Source: Dokdonia sp. 4H-3-7-5
GTDB lineage: Bacteria > Bacteroidota > Bacteroidia > Flavobacteriales > Flavobacteriaceae
Assembly (NCBI RefSeq): GCF_000212355.1
Contig: NC_015496.1
Coordinates: 372,001 to 436,000 of the forward strand
Reading direction: 5' to 3'
DNA length: 64,000 nucleotides
The stretch's first letter is position 1, and each line of letters starts with the position of its first letter. Below are positions 29,201-38,114 of the stretch, piece after piece. The position numbers and the translations under genes were made by a program. The notes beneath the pieces are model-generated. The model searched no databases. It worked only from the letters and a program-made list of their open reading frames with translations, and was not told the DNA's origin.

Positions 29201-30420
29201 AATAGTCCAAATACTTTTAAGATAGTGCGCGCACCTAGCACAAAAACAACTAACCAAATAACGATTGAAATTCCATTTTGAAGTGATGAGTTTACATAAT
29301 TACCTAGTACATCCCGTTTATTTACTATCCAGATTAAGTAACCAGCAATTATAGGTAATAAGACACCATTTGCTACTTGTGCAAACTGAATAATCTCTAC
29401 AGGGCTGTACCCTATAGATGAAAAAACAATGCCTAGTATAAGAATTGTAAGCCAGACTGCTCTAAACTTAGCTGATTTAAGATCTCGTTTCCACCCTAAA
29501 CAACCTTGCACAACATACGCCGCTGCAAGAGGTGCTGTAATAGCAGAGGTTAAGCCGGCTGCTCCTAATCCTAACCCAATAAAATACCTCGCATAATCTC
29601 CGAATAGAGGCTCTAGGCTTTGAGCAAGATCTGCTGCATTTTTTATCTCACTTCCCTGTATGGCTGCTGCACAAATGATGATTGCCATACTAACCAAACC
29701 TCCTAAAATTACTGCAACAATAGTATCACGACGTGCAGCTGGTAAATCTGACGCATTGCGCCACTTCTCACTAACTAATGAGGCATGTAAAAATAAATTA
29801 TAAGGAACTACGGTAGTACCTACCAGTGCAACTATAGTGAGTAAGCTACCATCTGGAAAAGATGGAATAAAACTACCTTTTAAAACAGCTAGTATATCTG
29901 GCTTTGTTACAAATGCCGTTGTTACAAAAGCTATACTCATGATAATAACAAGTGTGACCAGTATGCGCTCTAGCACTTTGTAATTTCCAACAAATAGGAT
30001 GATGCTAGCGAGGATTCCTAGCACTAAAGACCAACTATTAATATCCAAAGTACCCACGCTTAATGAGCTCGAAAAACCGAGTGCTTCTATACCTAGAACG
30101 CCTCCACTTATATTACCTGCCTCATATGCTGCATTGCCTATCGCTATAGCGCTAAGCATTAAGATAACGGCAAAAGTTTGTGTAATTTTATTTGATAATG
30201 AATCTCTTATAACGCCGGCTAATCCTTTACCAGATACAAGACCTATGCGAGCTGCCATTTCTTGCAACACTATGGTAGCTATAATGGATAATACCATAGC
30301 CCATAATAAAGTAAATCCATAGGCAACTCCTGTAATTGTACATACAGTGACTGTTCCCGGACCTATAAAGGCGGCAGCTACTAATACACCAGGACCTGAT
30401 AATTTGAATTTATTATTCAT
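29197..30420 (-). CDS. NRAMP-fold transporter lacking canonical metal-binding motifs
   Basis: The protein has 407 residues from ATG 30420; the TTG nine bases upstream is unnecessary. The LeuT/NRAMP fold is clear (about 11 membrane helices, SGPGVLVAAAFIGPGTVTV in helix 1, VPYNLFLHASLVSEKWR in helix 6). The metal-binding DPGN of helix 1 is G20-P-G-T23 here, and the MPH of helix 6 is V205-P-Y207. So the Asp, Asn and Met that bind Mn/Fe in canonical NRAMPs are absent. The gene is translationally coupled (ATGA) to pxpA. Bacillus subtilis has an NRAMP-family gene, ycsG, in its pxpA/kip locus. I infer an organic substrate, most simply 5-oxoproline, or a cation needed by the enzyme. General annotation pipelines would call it a divalent-metal transporter. 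Confidence 0.82.
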   Translation of the reverse strand: MNNKFKLSGPGVLVAAAFIGPGTVTVCTITGVAYGFTLLWAMVLSIIATIVLQEMAARIGLVSGKGLAGVIRDSLSNKITQTFAVILMLSAIAIGNAAYEAGNISGGVLGIEALGFSSSLSVGTLDINSWSLVLGILASIILFVGNYKVLERILVTLVIIMSIAFVTTAFVTKPDILAVLKGSFIPSFPDGSLLTIVALVGTTVVPYNLFLHASLVSEKWRNASDLPAARRDTIVAVILGGLVSMAIIICAAAIQGSEIKNAADLAQSLEPLFGDYARYFIGLGLGAAGLTSAITAPLAAAYVVQGCLGWKRDLKSAKFRAVWLTILILGIVFSSIGYSPVEIIQFAQVANGVLLPIIAGYLIWIVNKRDVLGNYVNSSLQNGISIVIWLVVFVLGARTILKVFGLL

Positions 30421-30491
30421 CGATTGCAATCAATATATTGTAATGATCTATATGATAATCACAAAGTACGGAGAACACTTGATATAATAAC

Positions 30492-32027
30492 CTACGGTAA
30501 TTTATTTTTAAAGAGTACACTAAAAATAGAACCCTCGCCTTTTACACTAGAAACACTTATCTCATCACCCATGTCTTCTATTTGGTTTTTGGTCATAAAT
30601 AAGCCTAAACCTTTTGCGTCTTCATTACGGTGAAATGTTTTATAAAGTCCAAATAGCTTACCTCCATTTGCATTGAGATCAAGGCCTAATCCATTATCCT
30701 CTACAGATAATAACAAGTCATTTATGGATATCATCTCCGCATTAATTTTTACGATAGACTGCCTATTACTATCACTATACTTAACCGCATTTGATATTAG
30801 ATTAAACAAAATACTTTCTAGATATGCAGCATTATAAGTAATCTGGATATCATTAGGAATATCACAGATTACAACAACATCTTTCTCAGTTATTTGAGCT
30901 TGAAGTGTATTGATTGTTTTATCTATATATTCTCTCAAGAGAATAAGCTTTGGAGTATCAGATAAGCTTCTATTTGAAGAAGCTATATCATTAAGATTAT
31001 TTATTGTACCACTTAAACCGTCTGAGATATCATTGAGGTAAGGAGCTAACTCTTTCTTCTCCTCTGGACTCTCGGCATCATCTATGAGCTGTAGAATACT
31101 TTTGAGATTTCCTGCATGTGTTCTTAGGTTATGTGATACGATGAGAGCAAAGTTTTTAAGGCGTCCATTATGACTTTCTATAAGTTTATTCTTGCTAAGA
31201 ATGTCTTCTTCAAACTCCTTCATCGCTGTAATATCAACATGAGTTCCTATCATGCGCGATGGCTTTCCTTTTTCATCCCACTCTACAGCCTTGCCCTTAT
31301 CTTGAATCCACTTATATGTCCCGCTTGAAGAAAAAATACGATGTTGCCCTGAATAGTATTTAGTACGTCCCTCAAAGTATGCATTCATATCATCAAAATA
31401 CATTTGCTTATCATCTGGATGTACTTTATCTGTCCATGTACTATCGCTTAGCAGTATACTATCTCTAGGAATCTCTAAAAATTCTAATGACTTGTCTGAG
31501 TAATAAACTTCATCATTTTTAATATCCCAATCCCAAACTCCTATTTCTGATCCTTCGAGAGCAAACTCAAATCGATCCTTAACTCTAAGCAATTCTAACT
31601 GAGTATTTTTCATCTCAGTAATATCTGTGGCATAACCATGCCAGCTTACTACATTCTCAGAAAGCTTTTCTGGTGTGGCATGTATATTTACCCATCCGTG
31701 AGCCCCTGATGGCAAAAGAAATCTAAATTGCTGAATCCAAGGATTAAAGGTTCTCATAGATTCATAAATAGCATCTAGAACCAATTTTCTATCATCTATA
31801 TATATTAAATCGGAAACTACATGCGCATTATCTTGAAGATATTCTAGTGTGAGACCATACAGTGATTCTGCATTCTCTGTAATAAAGGGAAATGAATATT
31901 TTTTAGACCGCTTATCGAATTCAATTCTAAAGAAAAAACCTTCTACTTGATCTAAGAATTTCTTGAAACTATTGAGGCTTACTGCCTCGTGAGCGGTCTG
32001 GTCTAGAGATTTTTTTTGTGATATCAT
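30492..32027 (-). CDS. PAS-domain sensor histidine kinase
   Basis: The protein has 511 residues and no membrane segment or signal peptide, so it is cytosolic. Two PAS/PAC modules (about 20-145 and 150-280; WVNIHATP...WHGYATDITEMK and WIQDKGKAVEWD...MIGTHVDITAMKE) precede a HisKA-type domain with phospho-acceptor His299 in SHNLRTHAGN. The HATPase has N-box NLISNAVKYS, G1 EDNGLGLD and G2 KGLGLFMTKNQIE. No response regulator is adjacent; the partner is elsewhere. A 26-bp interrupted palindrome lies just upstream. The signal sensed is unknown. Confidence 0.9.
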   Translation of the reverse strand: MISQKKSLDQTAHEAVSLNSFKKFLDQVEGFFFRIEFDKRSKKYSFPFITENAESLYGLTLEYLQDNAHVVSDLIYIDDRKLVLDAIYESMRTFNPWIQQFRFLLPSGAHGWVNIHATPEKLSENVVSWHGYATDITEMKNTQLELLRVKDRFEFALEGSEIGVWDWDIKNDEVYYSDKSLEFLEIPRDSILLSDSTWTDKVHPDDKQMYFDDMNAYFEGRTKYYSGQHRIFSSSGTYKWIQDKGKAVEWDEKGKPSRMIGTHVDITAMKEFEEDILSKNKLIESHNGRLKNFALIVSHNLRTHAGNLKSILQLIDDAESPEEKKELAPYLNDISDGLSGTINNLNDIASSNRSLSDTPKLILLREYIDKTINTLQAQITEKDVVVICDIPNDIQITYNAAYLESILFNLISNAVKYSDSNRQSIVKINAEMISINDLLLSVEDNGLGLDLNANGGKLFGLYKTFHRNEDAKGLGLFMTKNQIEDMGDEISVSSVKGEGSIFSVLFKNKLP

Positions 32028-32118
32028 AGTAAGGGGGTGCTATCATGTTAAACAAAGATATTGTTTAATAAAAAGCAACACTCTTACCGTTATCATAAAT
32101 TAAAAAAATACCAAAATC

Positions 32119-32144
32119 ATCGATTAAATACAATATTAATCGAT
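32119..32144. promoter_or_regulatory. Interrupted palindrome upstream of PAS histidine kinase
   Basis: ATCGATTAA (32119-32127) and TTAATCGAT (32136-32144) form a perfect 9-bp inverted repeat with an 8-base spacer. It lies 92 bases upstream of the kinase start and contains CGATTAAATACA, similar to the motif before the giant T9SS genes. A dimeric regulator site is the simplest reading. Confidence 0.45.
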
Positions 32145-32190
32145 AAAGTGCAAATATAGATAGTTTATGAATTAACTAGTTATGAAAATA

Positions 32191-33729
32191 TTAACCCAAC
32201 CATCCATCACGATCTAAGCTTCTATATTGTATTGCTTCAGAAATATGAGTACCTGTTACGATAGCGGCACCTTCAAGATCTGCTATGGTTCTTGATACTT
32301 TCAAAATACGATCATAAGCCCTAGCAGATAGATTTAAACGTTCCATCGCAGTTTTTAATAACTCTTTTGATGCATCGTCAAGTGCGCAATATTTTCTTAT
32401 TTGCTTCACATTCATCTGAGCGTTATAATTGGTTTTTACGCTTTCGCGAAAGCGTTCTACCTGTAATTCTCTCGCTGCAGTTACACGTTTACGTATGTCA
32501 ACACTTGACTCTGCCTTCGTCTCATCACTAAGCTTTTCAAAAGGAACAGGCGTTACCTCAATATGTATATCAATTCGATCTAGTAAAGGTCCAGATATTT
32601 TACTTAGATAGCGCTGCATCTCTGCAGGGCTACTAGTAACCGGAGCATTAGGATCATTAAAATAGCCTCCCGGACTAGGATTCATACTCGCTACGAGCAT
32701 AAAACTAGAAGGATAAGTAACCGTAAATCGCGCTCTGGATATAGTAACTTCTCTATCTTCGAGTGGCTGTCTCATCACTTCTAATACCGAACGCTTAAAT
32801 TCTGGTAATTCATCTAAAAATAGTACGCCATTGTGAGATAAAGATATCTCACCAGGTTGAGGGTAAGCTCCGCCACCTACGAGTGCAACATCACTAATAG
32901 TATGATGCGGACTTCTAAAAGGGCGCTCAGACATAAGACCTTGATGCTCCTTAACTCGCCCTACTACAGAATGAATCTTAGTAGTTTCCAGCGCTTCTCG
33001 CAATGACATGGGAGGTAAAATACTAGGTAATCTTTTACTAATCATGGTTTTACCAGATCCTGGTGGCCCTATGAGTATGATATTATGCCCTCCTGCTGCA
33101 GCAATTTCCATACAACGCTTTATAGATTCTTGTCCTTTTACATCTGCAAAGTCAAACTCTGGATGCTCAAGATTTTTATAAAACTCGGCTCTAGTATCTA
33201 TAACCGTAGGTTCAAGAGGTGTCCCTTTATCAAAAAAGGCAATTACTTCACTTATATTTTCTACTCCGTAAACATCAAGTCCATCTACTATAGCTGCCTC
33301 TTTTGCATTTTGAGCGGGTAAAATAAACCCTTTATATCCTTCTTCTCTTGCTTTTATGGCTATGGGCAAAGCTCCTTTTATAGGTTGTAAACCTCCATCG
33401 AGAGAAAGTTCTCCCATAAGGATATATTTCTCTACCTCATCTCCCTTAATTTGTTCGGTGGCAATAAGTATACCTGTAGCAAGAGGTAAGTCATATGCAG
33501 ATCCTTCTTTACGTAAATCTGCGGGTGACATATTAAGAATAAGTTTCTTCCCTGGTATCTTGTAGCCATTATTCTGTAATGCTGCTGCAATACGATAGCT
33601 GCTTTCCTTAATTGCGTTATCTGGTAGCCCTACAAGGTGGTAACCTACTCCTTTATCTACATTTACCTCTATTGTAATTGTAGTAGCATCTACCCCAAAA
33701 ACAGCACTTCCATAAACTTTAGTTAGCAT
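32191..33729 (-). CDS. YifB/ComM-family Mg-chelatase-like AAA+ ATPase
   Basis: The protein has 512 residues. An N-terminal Lon-protease-like ChlI domain (MLTKVYGSAVFGVDATTITIEV...) is followed by Walker A GPPGSGKTMISKRLPSILPP, Walker B LFLDELPEF, sensor EVMRQPLEDREVTISRARFTVTYPSSFMLVASMNPSPGGYF and a C-terminal helical domain. In Vibrio, ComM is a hexameric helicase that promotes branch migration during natural transformation, and the family is widespread. It may serve recombination or DNA uptake here; nothing in the neighbourhood settles this. A perfect palindrome copy encodes ERFRESVK near residue 425-432. Confidence 0.93.
   Translation of the reverse strand: MLTKVYGSAVFGVDATTITIEVNVDKGVGYHLVGLPDNAIKESSYRIAAALQNNGYKIPGKKLILNMSPADLRKEGSAYDLPLATGILIATEQIKGDEVEKYILMGELSLDGGLQPIKGALPIAIKAREEGYKGFILPAQNAKEAAIVDGLDVYGVENISEVIAFFDKGTPLEPTVIDTRAEFYKNLEHPEFDFADVKGQESIKRCMEIAAAGGHNIILIGPPGSGKTMISKRLPSILPPMSLREALETTKIHSVVGRVKEHQGLMSERPFRSPHHTISDVALVGGGAYPQPGEISLSHNGVLFLDELPEFKRSVLEVMRQPLEDREVTISRARFTVTYPSSFMLVASMNPSPGGYFNDPNAPVTSSPAEMQRYLSKISGPLLDRIDIHIEVTPVPFEKLSDETKAESSVDIRKRVTAARELQVERFRESVKTNYNAQMNVKQIRKYCALDDASKELLKTAMERLNLSARAYDRILKVSRTIADLEGAAIVTGTHISEAIQYRSLDRDGWLG
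32438..32455. repeat. Iterated palindrome copy 8 (in CDS)
   Basis: Perfect ACGCTTTCGCGAAAGCGT in yifB/comM, read as R-F-R-E-S. Confidence 0.95.
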
Positions 33730-33932
33730 CTAATCAATTGTTTGCATAAATATAGGTAATACTCTGGTAATCAAACCCTACAATTTCAACAAGCTGTTTT
33801 AGGGGCAAACACCCCTACATCATCTTGTAAAATCCCCCTATTTTTACAGTACATAAAGGGATTCTTAATTCAATTATCAAAAAACTATACTCAATAAATC
33901 ATATTAAGAATATAACAATACGATAGACATTA

Positions 33933-33981
33933 TTTAGGGGTGAAAGGCATCTCTGCGCTCGCAGAGGTGCTTTTCTTTTTT
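33933..33981 (+). terminator. Orphan plus-strand terminator, unit 1
   Basis: TTTAGGGGTGAAAGGCATC (33933-33951) leads into a perfect stem, GCATCTCTGC (33947-33956) with GCAGAGGTGC (33961-33970), followed by TTTTCTTTTTT. It ends no known gene, so a non-coding transcript is inferred upstream. Confidence 0.7.
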
Positions 33982-34040
33982 AAATCATTAAAAATTACCT
34001 TTTTAGAATAAAATATTATCGCTAAGTAAAAAATGTAAGT

Positions 34041-34048
34041 TATATTTG
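34041..34048 (+). promoter_or_regulatory. Candidate -7 box of small RNA unit 2
   Basis: TATATTTG matches TAnnTTTG exactly. It would start transcription at about 34055 and give an RNA of about 90 nt up to the unit 2 terminator. No -33 TTG is evident. Confidence 0.35.
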
Positions 34049-34051
34049 GCG

Positions 34052-34146
34052 CTCCTAAGAAATTAGGGGACTGTGAGCTATTCATTTAGCTATCATGAAT
34101 TTAGGGGTGAAAGGCATCCCTGCTTAGCAGGGGTGTTTTTCTTTTT
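34052..34146 (+). ncRNA. Candidate structured small RNA with its own terminator
   Basis: CTCCTAA-GAAA-TTAGGGG (34052-34069) forms a 7-bp stem capped by a GAAA tetraloop. AGCTA/TAGCT follows as a small second hairpin. The 19-mer TTTAGGGGTGAAAGGCATC (34100-34118), identical to unit 1, then leads into the terminator GCATCCCTGC/GCAGGGGTGT and a T-rich run. The stems differ from unit 1 by paired changes (CTCTGC/GCAGAG versus CCCTGC/GCAGGG). I recognise no known RNA family. Confidence 0.45.
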
Positions 34147-34163
34147 AAAACTATACTTTACAC

Positions 34164-34199
34164 AAAAAAGCCTGAGAAATTAGTTTCTCAGGCTTTTTT
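34164..34199. terminator. Bidirectional-type terminator downstream of CocE hydrolase gene
   Basis: AAAAAAGCCTGAGAAAT and its complement around a TAG-centred loop form a long stem with T/A runs on both sides. It lies 28 bases past the hydrolase stop codon. Confidence 0.85.
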
Positions 34200-34226
34200 G
34201 ATTATTGTGATTATTGATTAGTACTC

Positions 34227-36104
34227 TTATTTGGTAAGAATATTAAATTCAATTTTTGAAGAGTGGAACACGCTATGTGTTTGTTTAGTAAAATCTTCTT
34301 CTTTTGCCTCAAAGATATTATCCACATACGTTTGCGGATTTAAATCTATAAGAGGAAACCATGTGCTTTGTATTTGTACTTGCAATTTGTGTCCCTTCTT
34401 AAAAGTATGAAGCACGTCTTGTAGCTTAACAAAAACCTCATCTTTCTCTCCGGCAACAAATGGTTGAGGGCGCTCAAAGCTCTTTCTAAAACGACCGCGC
34501 ATTACCTCACTACGTACCATCTGGTGATATCCTGCCATCTCTACACCTTCTTCTGTTTCTTGAGTATTAGGAACATCATCTGGGTACACATCAATAATTT
34601 TTACAATCCAATCTGCAGATGTTCCTGTAGTGGCTACATTAAGTTTTGCCATGATGTCTCCTACTAGCGTCAAATCATCATCAAGTACCGGTGTTTCATA
34701 TACCAATACATCCTCACGCGCTGCAGCAAATCGCTGATCGTCAGACATGTATTTACGTGGTGTAAATACCATCTTTTTACCTTCTGCATACGGAACTGGG
34801 TTTGCTGGGTCACTTACAAACTTCTCTGCATCGTATTTACTGGAAGGGCTTCCAGTAAGTGCATTATCTTTTCCTAAGAAGAATGAAGCCGGCATAGCCT
34901 TTTTAGGTGGCCATTGTTCAAAAGAGTTCCACTCTTTACTTCCTGAATCAAATATATGTGCTTCTGGCAATCCTGTAGCTCCGTCTTTATCACCACCCTT
35001 TAAGAAGTGATTAAAGAATTTTGTCTCAATATCTCTTTGAAAATAATCTGAAATATTATCACCAAAATATACATTACCCACTGCTTGTCTCGGCTTATTA
35101 CGAGCCCAGTCTCCATGACTCCAAGGTCCAAAAACAACCGTATTGTAATTATTACTGCGTTTCTCGATGTTCTTGTACGTCTCCCAAGGTCCGTATAAAT
35201 CTTCGGCATCATATAGTCCTCCTACAACCATTACGGCTGGCTCTATATTTTCTAGGTGCTGTATAAGCCCTCTAGATTGCCAGAACTCATCATAGTTAGG
35301 ATGTTCTTTTAATTGCGTCCAGAACTCATTAGTCTCATCATAATATTTATCCAAGTTTGATAAAGGACCTGTTTTCAAGAAAAAGTCAAACTGGTCATCA
35401 CTATCTAAATCTGGAAAATCATACCAAGACTCTGTAGTAGGAGCATCTTTCTGGTAACCAAAAACTGCAGTTGCTCTCCAGTAGCTTAACAAATAAGCTC
35501 CGTTATGATGAAAATCATCAAAAAAGAAATCGCCTATACATGCTTGTGGTGATGCCGCTTTTAAAGCTGGATGACCACTTAACAAAGAATAAGTTGCATA
35601 AAACCCAGGGTAAGAAATACCCCATGTCCCTACGTTTCCGTTATTATTCTCTACGTTATTTACTAACCACTCTATCGTATCATAGGTATCACTAGCTTCA
35701 TCTATTTGGGTTCCTGTTTTATTAGGAATAAATGCTCGCATGTTATCATACTTACCTTCACTCATCCAGCGACCACGCACATCTTGATATACGATAATAT
35801 TACCCTCCTGCATTAAATAAGCATTAGGAGCTATCGCCGTACGCATTTGCCCCTCACCATAAGGCTTTGAACTATATGGCGTGCGCTGCATTAGAATAGG
35901 ATACGATTTTGAGGTATCCTTTGGAGAGTAAATGGTTGTATGAAGATGCACGCCATCTCTCATTTTGATACGCACTTCTTGTTTGTTATAATGCTCAGAA
36001 ACTTGATAGGTGGTATCCAAAATAGTTTCTCGAGATTGTGCAGATGACGCTTTCGCGAAAGCAAAAAAGCATACTATACAAAGTAGTTTAAAGGTGTAAT
36101 TCAT
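34227..36104 (-). CDS. Secreted CocE/NonD-family acyl hydrolase (X-Pro dipeptidyl-peptidase-like)
   Basis: The protein has 625 residues. A signal peptide ends ASSAQ; a palindrome copy encodes its hydrophobic end (FAFAKASS). The S15/CocE alpha/beta-hydrolase core has RVKMRDGVHL-type start (IKMRDGVHLHTTIYSP), DVRGRWMSEGKY and the nucleophile Ser164 in GTWGISYPGFYA. A lid and a C-terminal jelly-roll (PepX_C, from about 450) follow. Relatives include alpha-amino-acid ester hydrolases, glutaryl-7-ACA acylases and cocaine esterase, so a peptide or ester of an amino acid is the likely substrate. Its ATG follows the dsbD stop with no gap, suggesting cotranscription, perhaps by chance of packing. Confidence 0.88.
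   Translation of the reverse strand: MNYTFKLLCIVCFFAFAKASSAQSRETILDTTYQVSEHYNKQEVRIKMRDGVHLHTTIYSPKDTSKSYPILMQRTPYSSKPYGEGQMRTAIAPNAYLMQEGNIIVYQDVRGRWMSEGKYDNMRAFIPNKTGTQIDEASDTYDTIEWLVNNVENNNGNVGTWGISYPGFYATYSLLSGHPALKAASPQACIGDFFFDDFHHNGAYLLSYWRATAVFGYQKDAPTTESWYDFPDLDSDDQFDFFLKTGPLSNLDKYYDETNEFWTQLKEHPNYDEFWQSRGLIQHLENIEPAVMVVGGLYDAEDLYGPWETYKNIEKRSNNYNTVVFGPWSHGDWARNKPRQAVGNVYFGDNISDYFQRDIETKFFNHFLKGGDKDGATGLPEAHIFDSGSKEWNSFEQWPPKKAMPASFFLGKDNALTGSPSSKYDAEKFVSDPANPVPYAEGKKMVFTPRKYMSDDQRFAAAREDVLVYETPVLDDDLTLVGDIMAKLNVATTGTSADWIVKIIDVYPDDVPNTQETEEGVEMAGYHQMVRSEVMRGRFRKSFERPQPFVAGEKDEVFVKLQDVLHTFKKGHKLQVQIQSTWFPLIDLNPQTYVDNIFEAKEEDFTKQTHSVFHSSKIEFNILTK
36047..36064. repeat. Iterated palindrome copy 9 (in CDS)
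   Basis: ACGCTTTCGCGAAAGCAA in the signal-peptide region of the CocE hydrolase, read as A-F-A-K-A. Confidence 0.9.
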
Positions 36105-38114
36105 TTATTGATTGTTAAAGGTTGTGATGGCAGTTTTAAGCCAGTTTTCATACTTTTTTGCATCAGGAGTATAAGCTACAGGCTTGTTTAACGGTTTTTC
36201 ATCATGATCCAGCATTACATAATATGGTGCTGCGACAAGATTATAACGTTCTATCTGGAAGTTACTCCACTTGTTACCTACTGTTTTAATGCGACGTCCT
36301 GAAGCACTTACTCCCTGCTCGGCTTCTGGAAGCTCTTCTTGAGAGTCTCCGTATAAAGATATCAAAACAACATCATTCTTTAAGATATTTAACACGCCCG
36401 GTTTAGACCACACTAGCTCTTCCATACGACGACAGTTTACACAAGCTTTTCCAGTAAAATCTAGCAGTACAGGTTTGCTCTCATTACGAGCATACTCCAT
36501 ACCTGCTTCATAATCTGTAAAGGATAATAATCCGTGCGGTCCTATTTCTGCATTTTCTGGAAACTCTGCCGTACTATTAGAGAGTGTAGGCTGCCCTCCT
36601 ATTCCATAAGGCGACTCGCTATAATTCATAGGCGGTGGGAAACCACTTATAAGTTTAAGTGGCGCACCCCATAATCCAGGAATGAGGTATAAAATGAAAG
36701 CAGTAGTCATTATCCCAAGTAGTAATCTGCCCACAGAGATATTCTTTACTTCTGTGTCATGTGATAGTTGGATTTTACCAAATAAATATAGTGCTAGCCC
36801 AACCATGATTGCAATAAGCAATACTAAAAACACCTCGCGCTCTAGGTAATGACCATCAATTACCAAATCTGCATTTGATAAAAATTTAAGTGCTAGTCCA
36901 AGCTCTAAAAATCCTAAAACTACTTTTACTGTGTTAAGCCATCCGCCAGATTTTGGCAAACTATTTAACCACCCTGGAAACATTGCAAATAATGCAAATG
37001 GCAGCGCTATCGCAGTAGAGAATCCAAGCATACTTATAACTGGGGTAATACCGCCTTCTGTGATAGATTGTACTAGTGCAACGCCTACTATAGGACCCGT
37101 ACAGCTAAAGGAAACGATAGCGAGTGCAAGCGCCATAAAAAATATACCTGCAAATCCTCCACGATCTGCTTTGCTGTCTATCTTATTTGCCCATTTTTGA
37201 GGAAGCATAATCTCAAAGGCTCCGAAAAATGAAACGGCAAATACTACTAGTAATATAAAGAACACTAGATTAAAAGTAACACTAGTAGAGACCTCAACAA
37301 TTGCGGTAGCTCCAAAAATACCAGTTACTGTGAGTCCCAGTACTACATATATAATAATGATAGAGATGCCATAAATGATAGCATTACGTATACCAGCAGC
37401 TCGAGATTTACTTTGTTTTGTAAAGTAGCTCACCGTCATAGGGATCATAGGGAACACGCAAGGGGTAAAAAGAGCTGCAAGACCTCCTAGAAAAGATAGA
37501 AAAAATGTAGCCCACGAACCTTTGTTACTAGGTCCATTATCATCTATCACACCTTCCTCTTCTTCTCCTTTATCTTTTTGTGCTGGTGTTGCTCCATATT
37601 TTTCAAACTCATTATAATCTGTAAAGGCTTTGACTTTACCCGTTTTGAGGTTGTGAGCAATATAAAAGTCTTGTGGAATACACACTTCTTTACATACCTG
37701 ATAGTTTATAACCGACTTGACAATGGTAATATCTTTATCTGTTAGCGTAATAGGCATAGATAGCTTAGGACGCTGTCCTGCATATTTAATCACATCCTCT
37801 TCAAAAATCTCATCGTAAGCGGTTTTGGTCTCGCTCTCTCGTGCAAATTTCTCACGGATAACACCTGCATCCTTTTGTAAAAACTCAAAGTTAAAAGGAA
37901 TTCCAGCTGGAGTTTCTTGAGCATAGATATACCATCCATCTTCTACAGTGGCTTGGTAATGCAAGACATACTCAGTGTCTGACACTTTCTCTACAGATCC
38001 TTCCCAGGCTACGGGATCAAGTGTTACTTGAGTGATGCCAAATCCTTGTGCGGCCACTCCACTTACTATAAATAATAGTAGAGAAGTTGCTATAATGAAT
38101 GCTTTACGCGTCAT
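36105..38114 (-). CDS. dsbD: Thiol:disulfide interchange protein DsbD family
   Basis: The protein has 669 residues. A signal peptide precedes a periplasmic DsbD-alpha-like domain with the pair CKEVCIPQ (about 25-165). A membrane domain of about eight helices has the conserved Cys in ALFTPCVFPMIPMTVSY and SFSCTGPIVG, and a C-terminal thioredoxin domain has the CVNC active site (Cys558, Cys561) after LLDFTGKA. It carries electrons from cytosolic thioredoxin across the inner membrane to periplasmic proteins, for disulfide reduction or cytochrome c maturation. Its ATG overlaps the tilS stop by 4 bases. Confidence 0.94.
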   Translation of the reverse strand: MTRKAFIIATSLLLFIVSGVAAQGFGITQVTLDPVAWEGSVEKVSDTEYVLHYQATVEDGWYIYAQETPAGIPFNFEFLQKDAGVIREKFARESETKTAYDEIFEEDVIKYAGQRPKLSMPITLTDKDITIVKSVINYQVCKEVCIPQDFYIAHNLKTGKVKAFTDYNEFEKYGATPAQKDKGEEEEGVIDDNGPSNKGSWATFFLSFLGGLAALFTPCVFPMIPMTVSYFTKQSKSRAAGIRNAIIYGISIIIIYVVLGLTVTGIFGATAIVEVSTSVTFNLVFFILLVVFAVSFFGAFEIMLPQKWANKIDSKADRGGFAGIFFMALALAIVSFSCTGPIVGVALVQSITEGGITPVISMLGFSTAIALPFALFAMFPGWLNSLPKSGGWLNTVKVVLGFLELGLALKFLSNADLVIDGHYLEREVFLVLLIAIMVGLALYLFGKIQLSHDTEVKNISVGRLLLGIMTTAFILYLIPGLWGAPLKLISGFPPPMNYSESPYGIGGQPTLSNSTAEFPENAEIGPHGLLSFTDYEAGMEYARNESKPVLLDFTGKACVNCRRMEELVWSKPGVLNILKNDVVLISLYGDSQEELPEAEQGVSASGRRIKTVGNKWSNFQIERYNLVAAPYYVMLDHDEKPLNKPVAYTPDAKKYENWLKTAITTFNNQ

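Larger units (their letters stand above)
33730..34226. other. Intergenic region with two tandem orphan terminator units
   Basis: This 497-base spacer lies upstream of yifB and downstream of the CocE gene, both on the minus strand. It holds two plus-strand terminators with no plus-strand gene before them, a short AGGGG/CCCCT inverted repeat near 33801-33816, and the CocE terminator. No ORF or tRNA was seen. Confidence 0.7.

Noticed and set aside
29197-30420. Annotation as an Mn/Fe importer
   Set aside because: The metal-coordinating DPGN and MPH motifs are replaced, and the context is 5-oxoproline metabolism rather than metal homeostasis.
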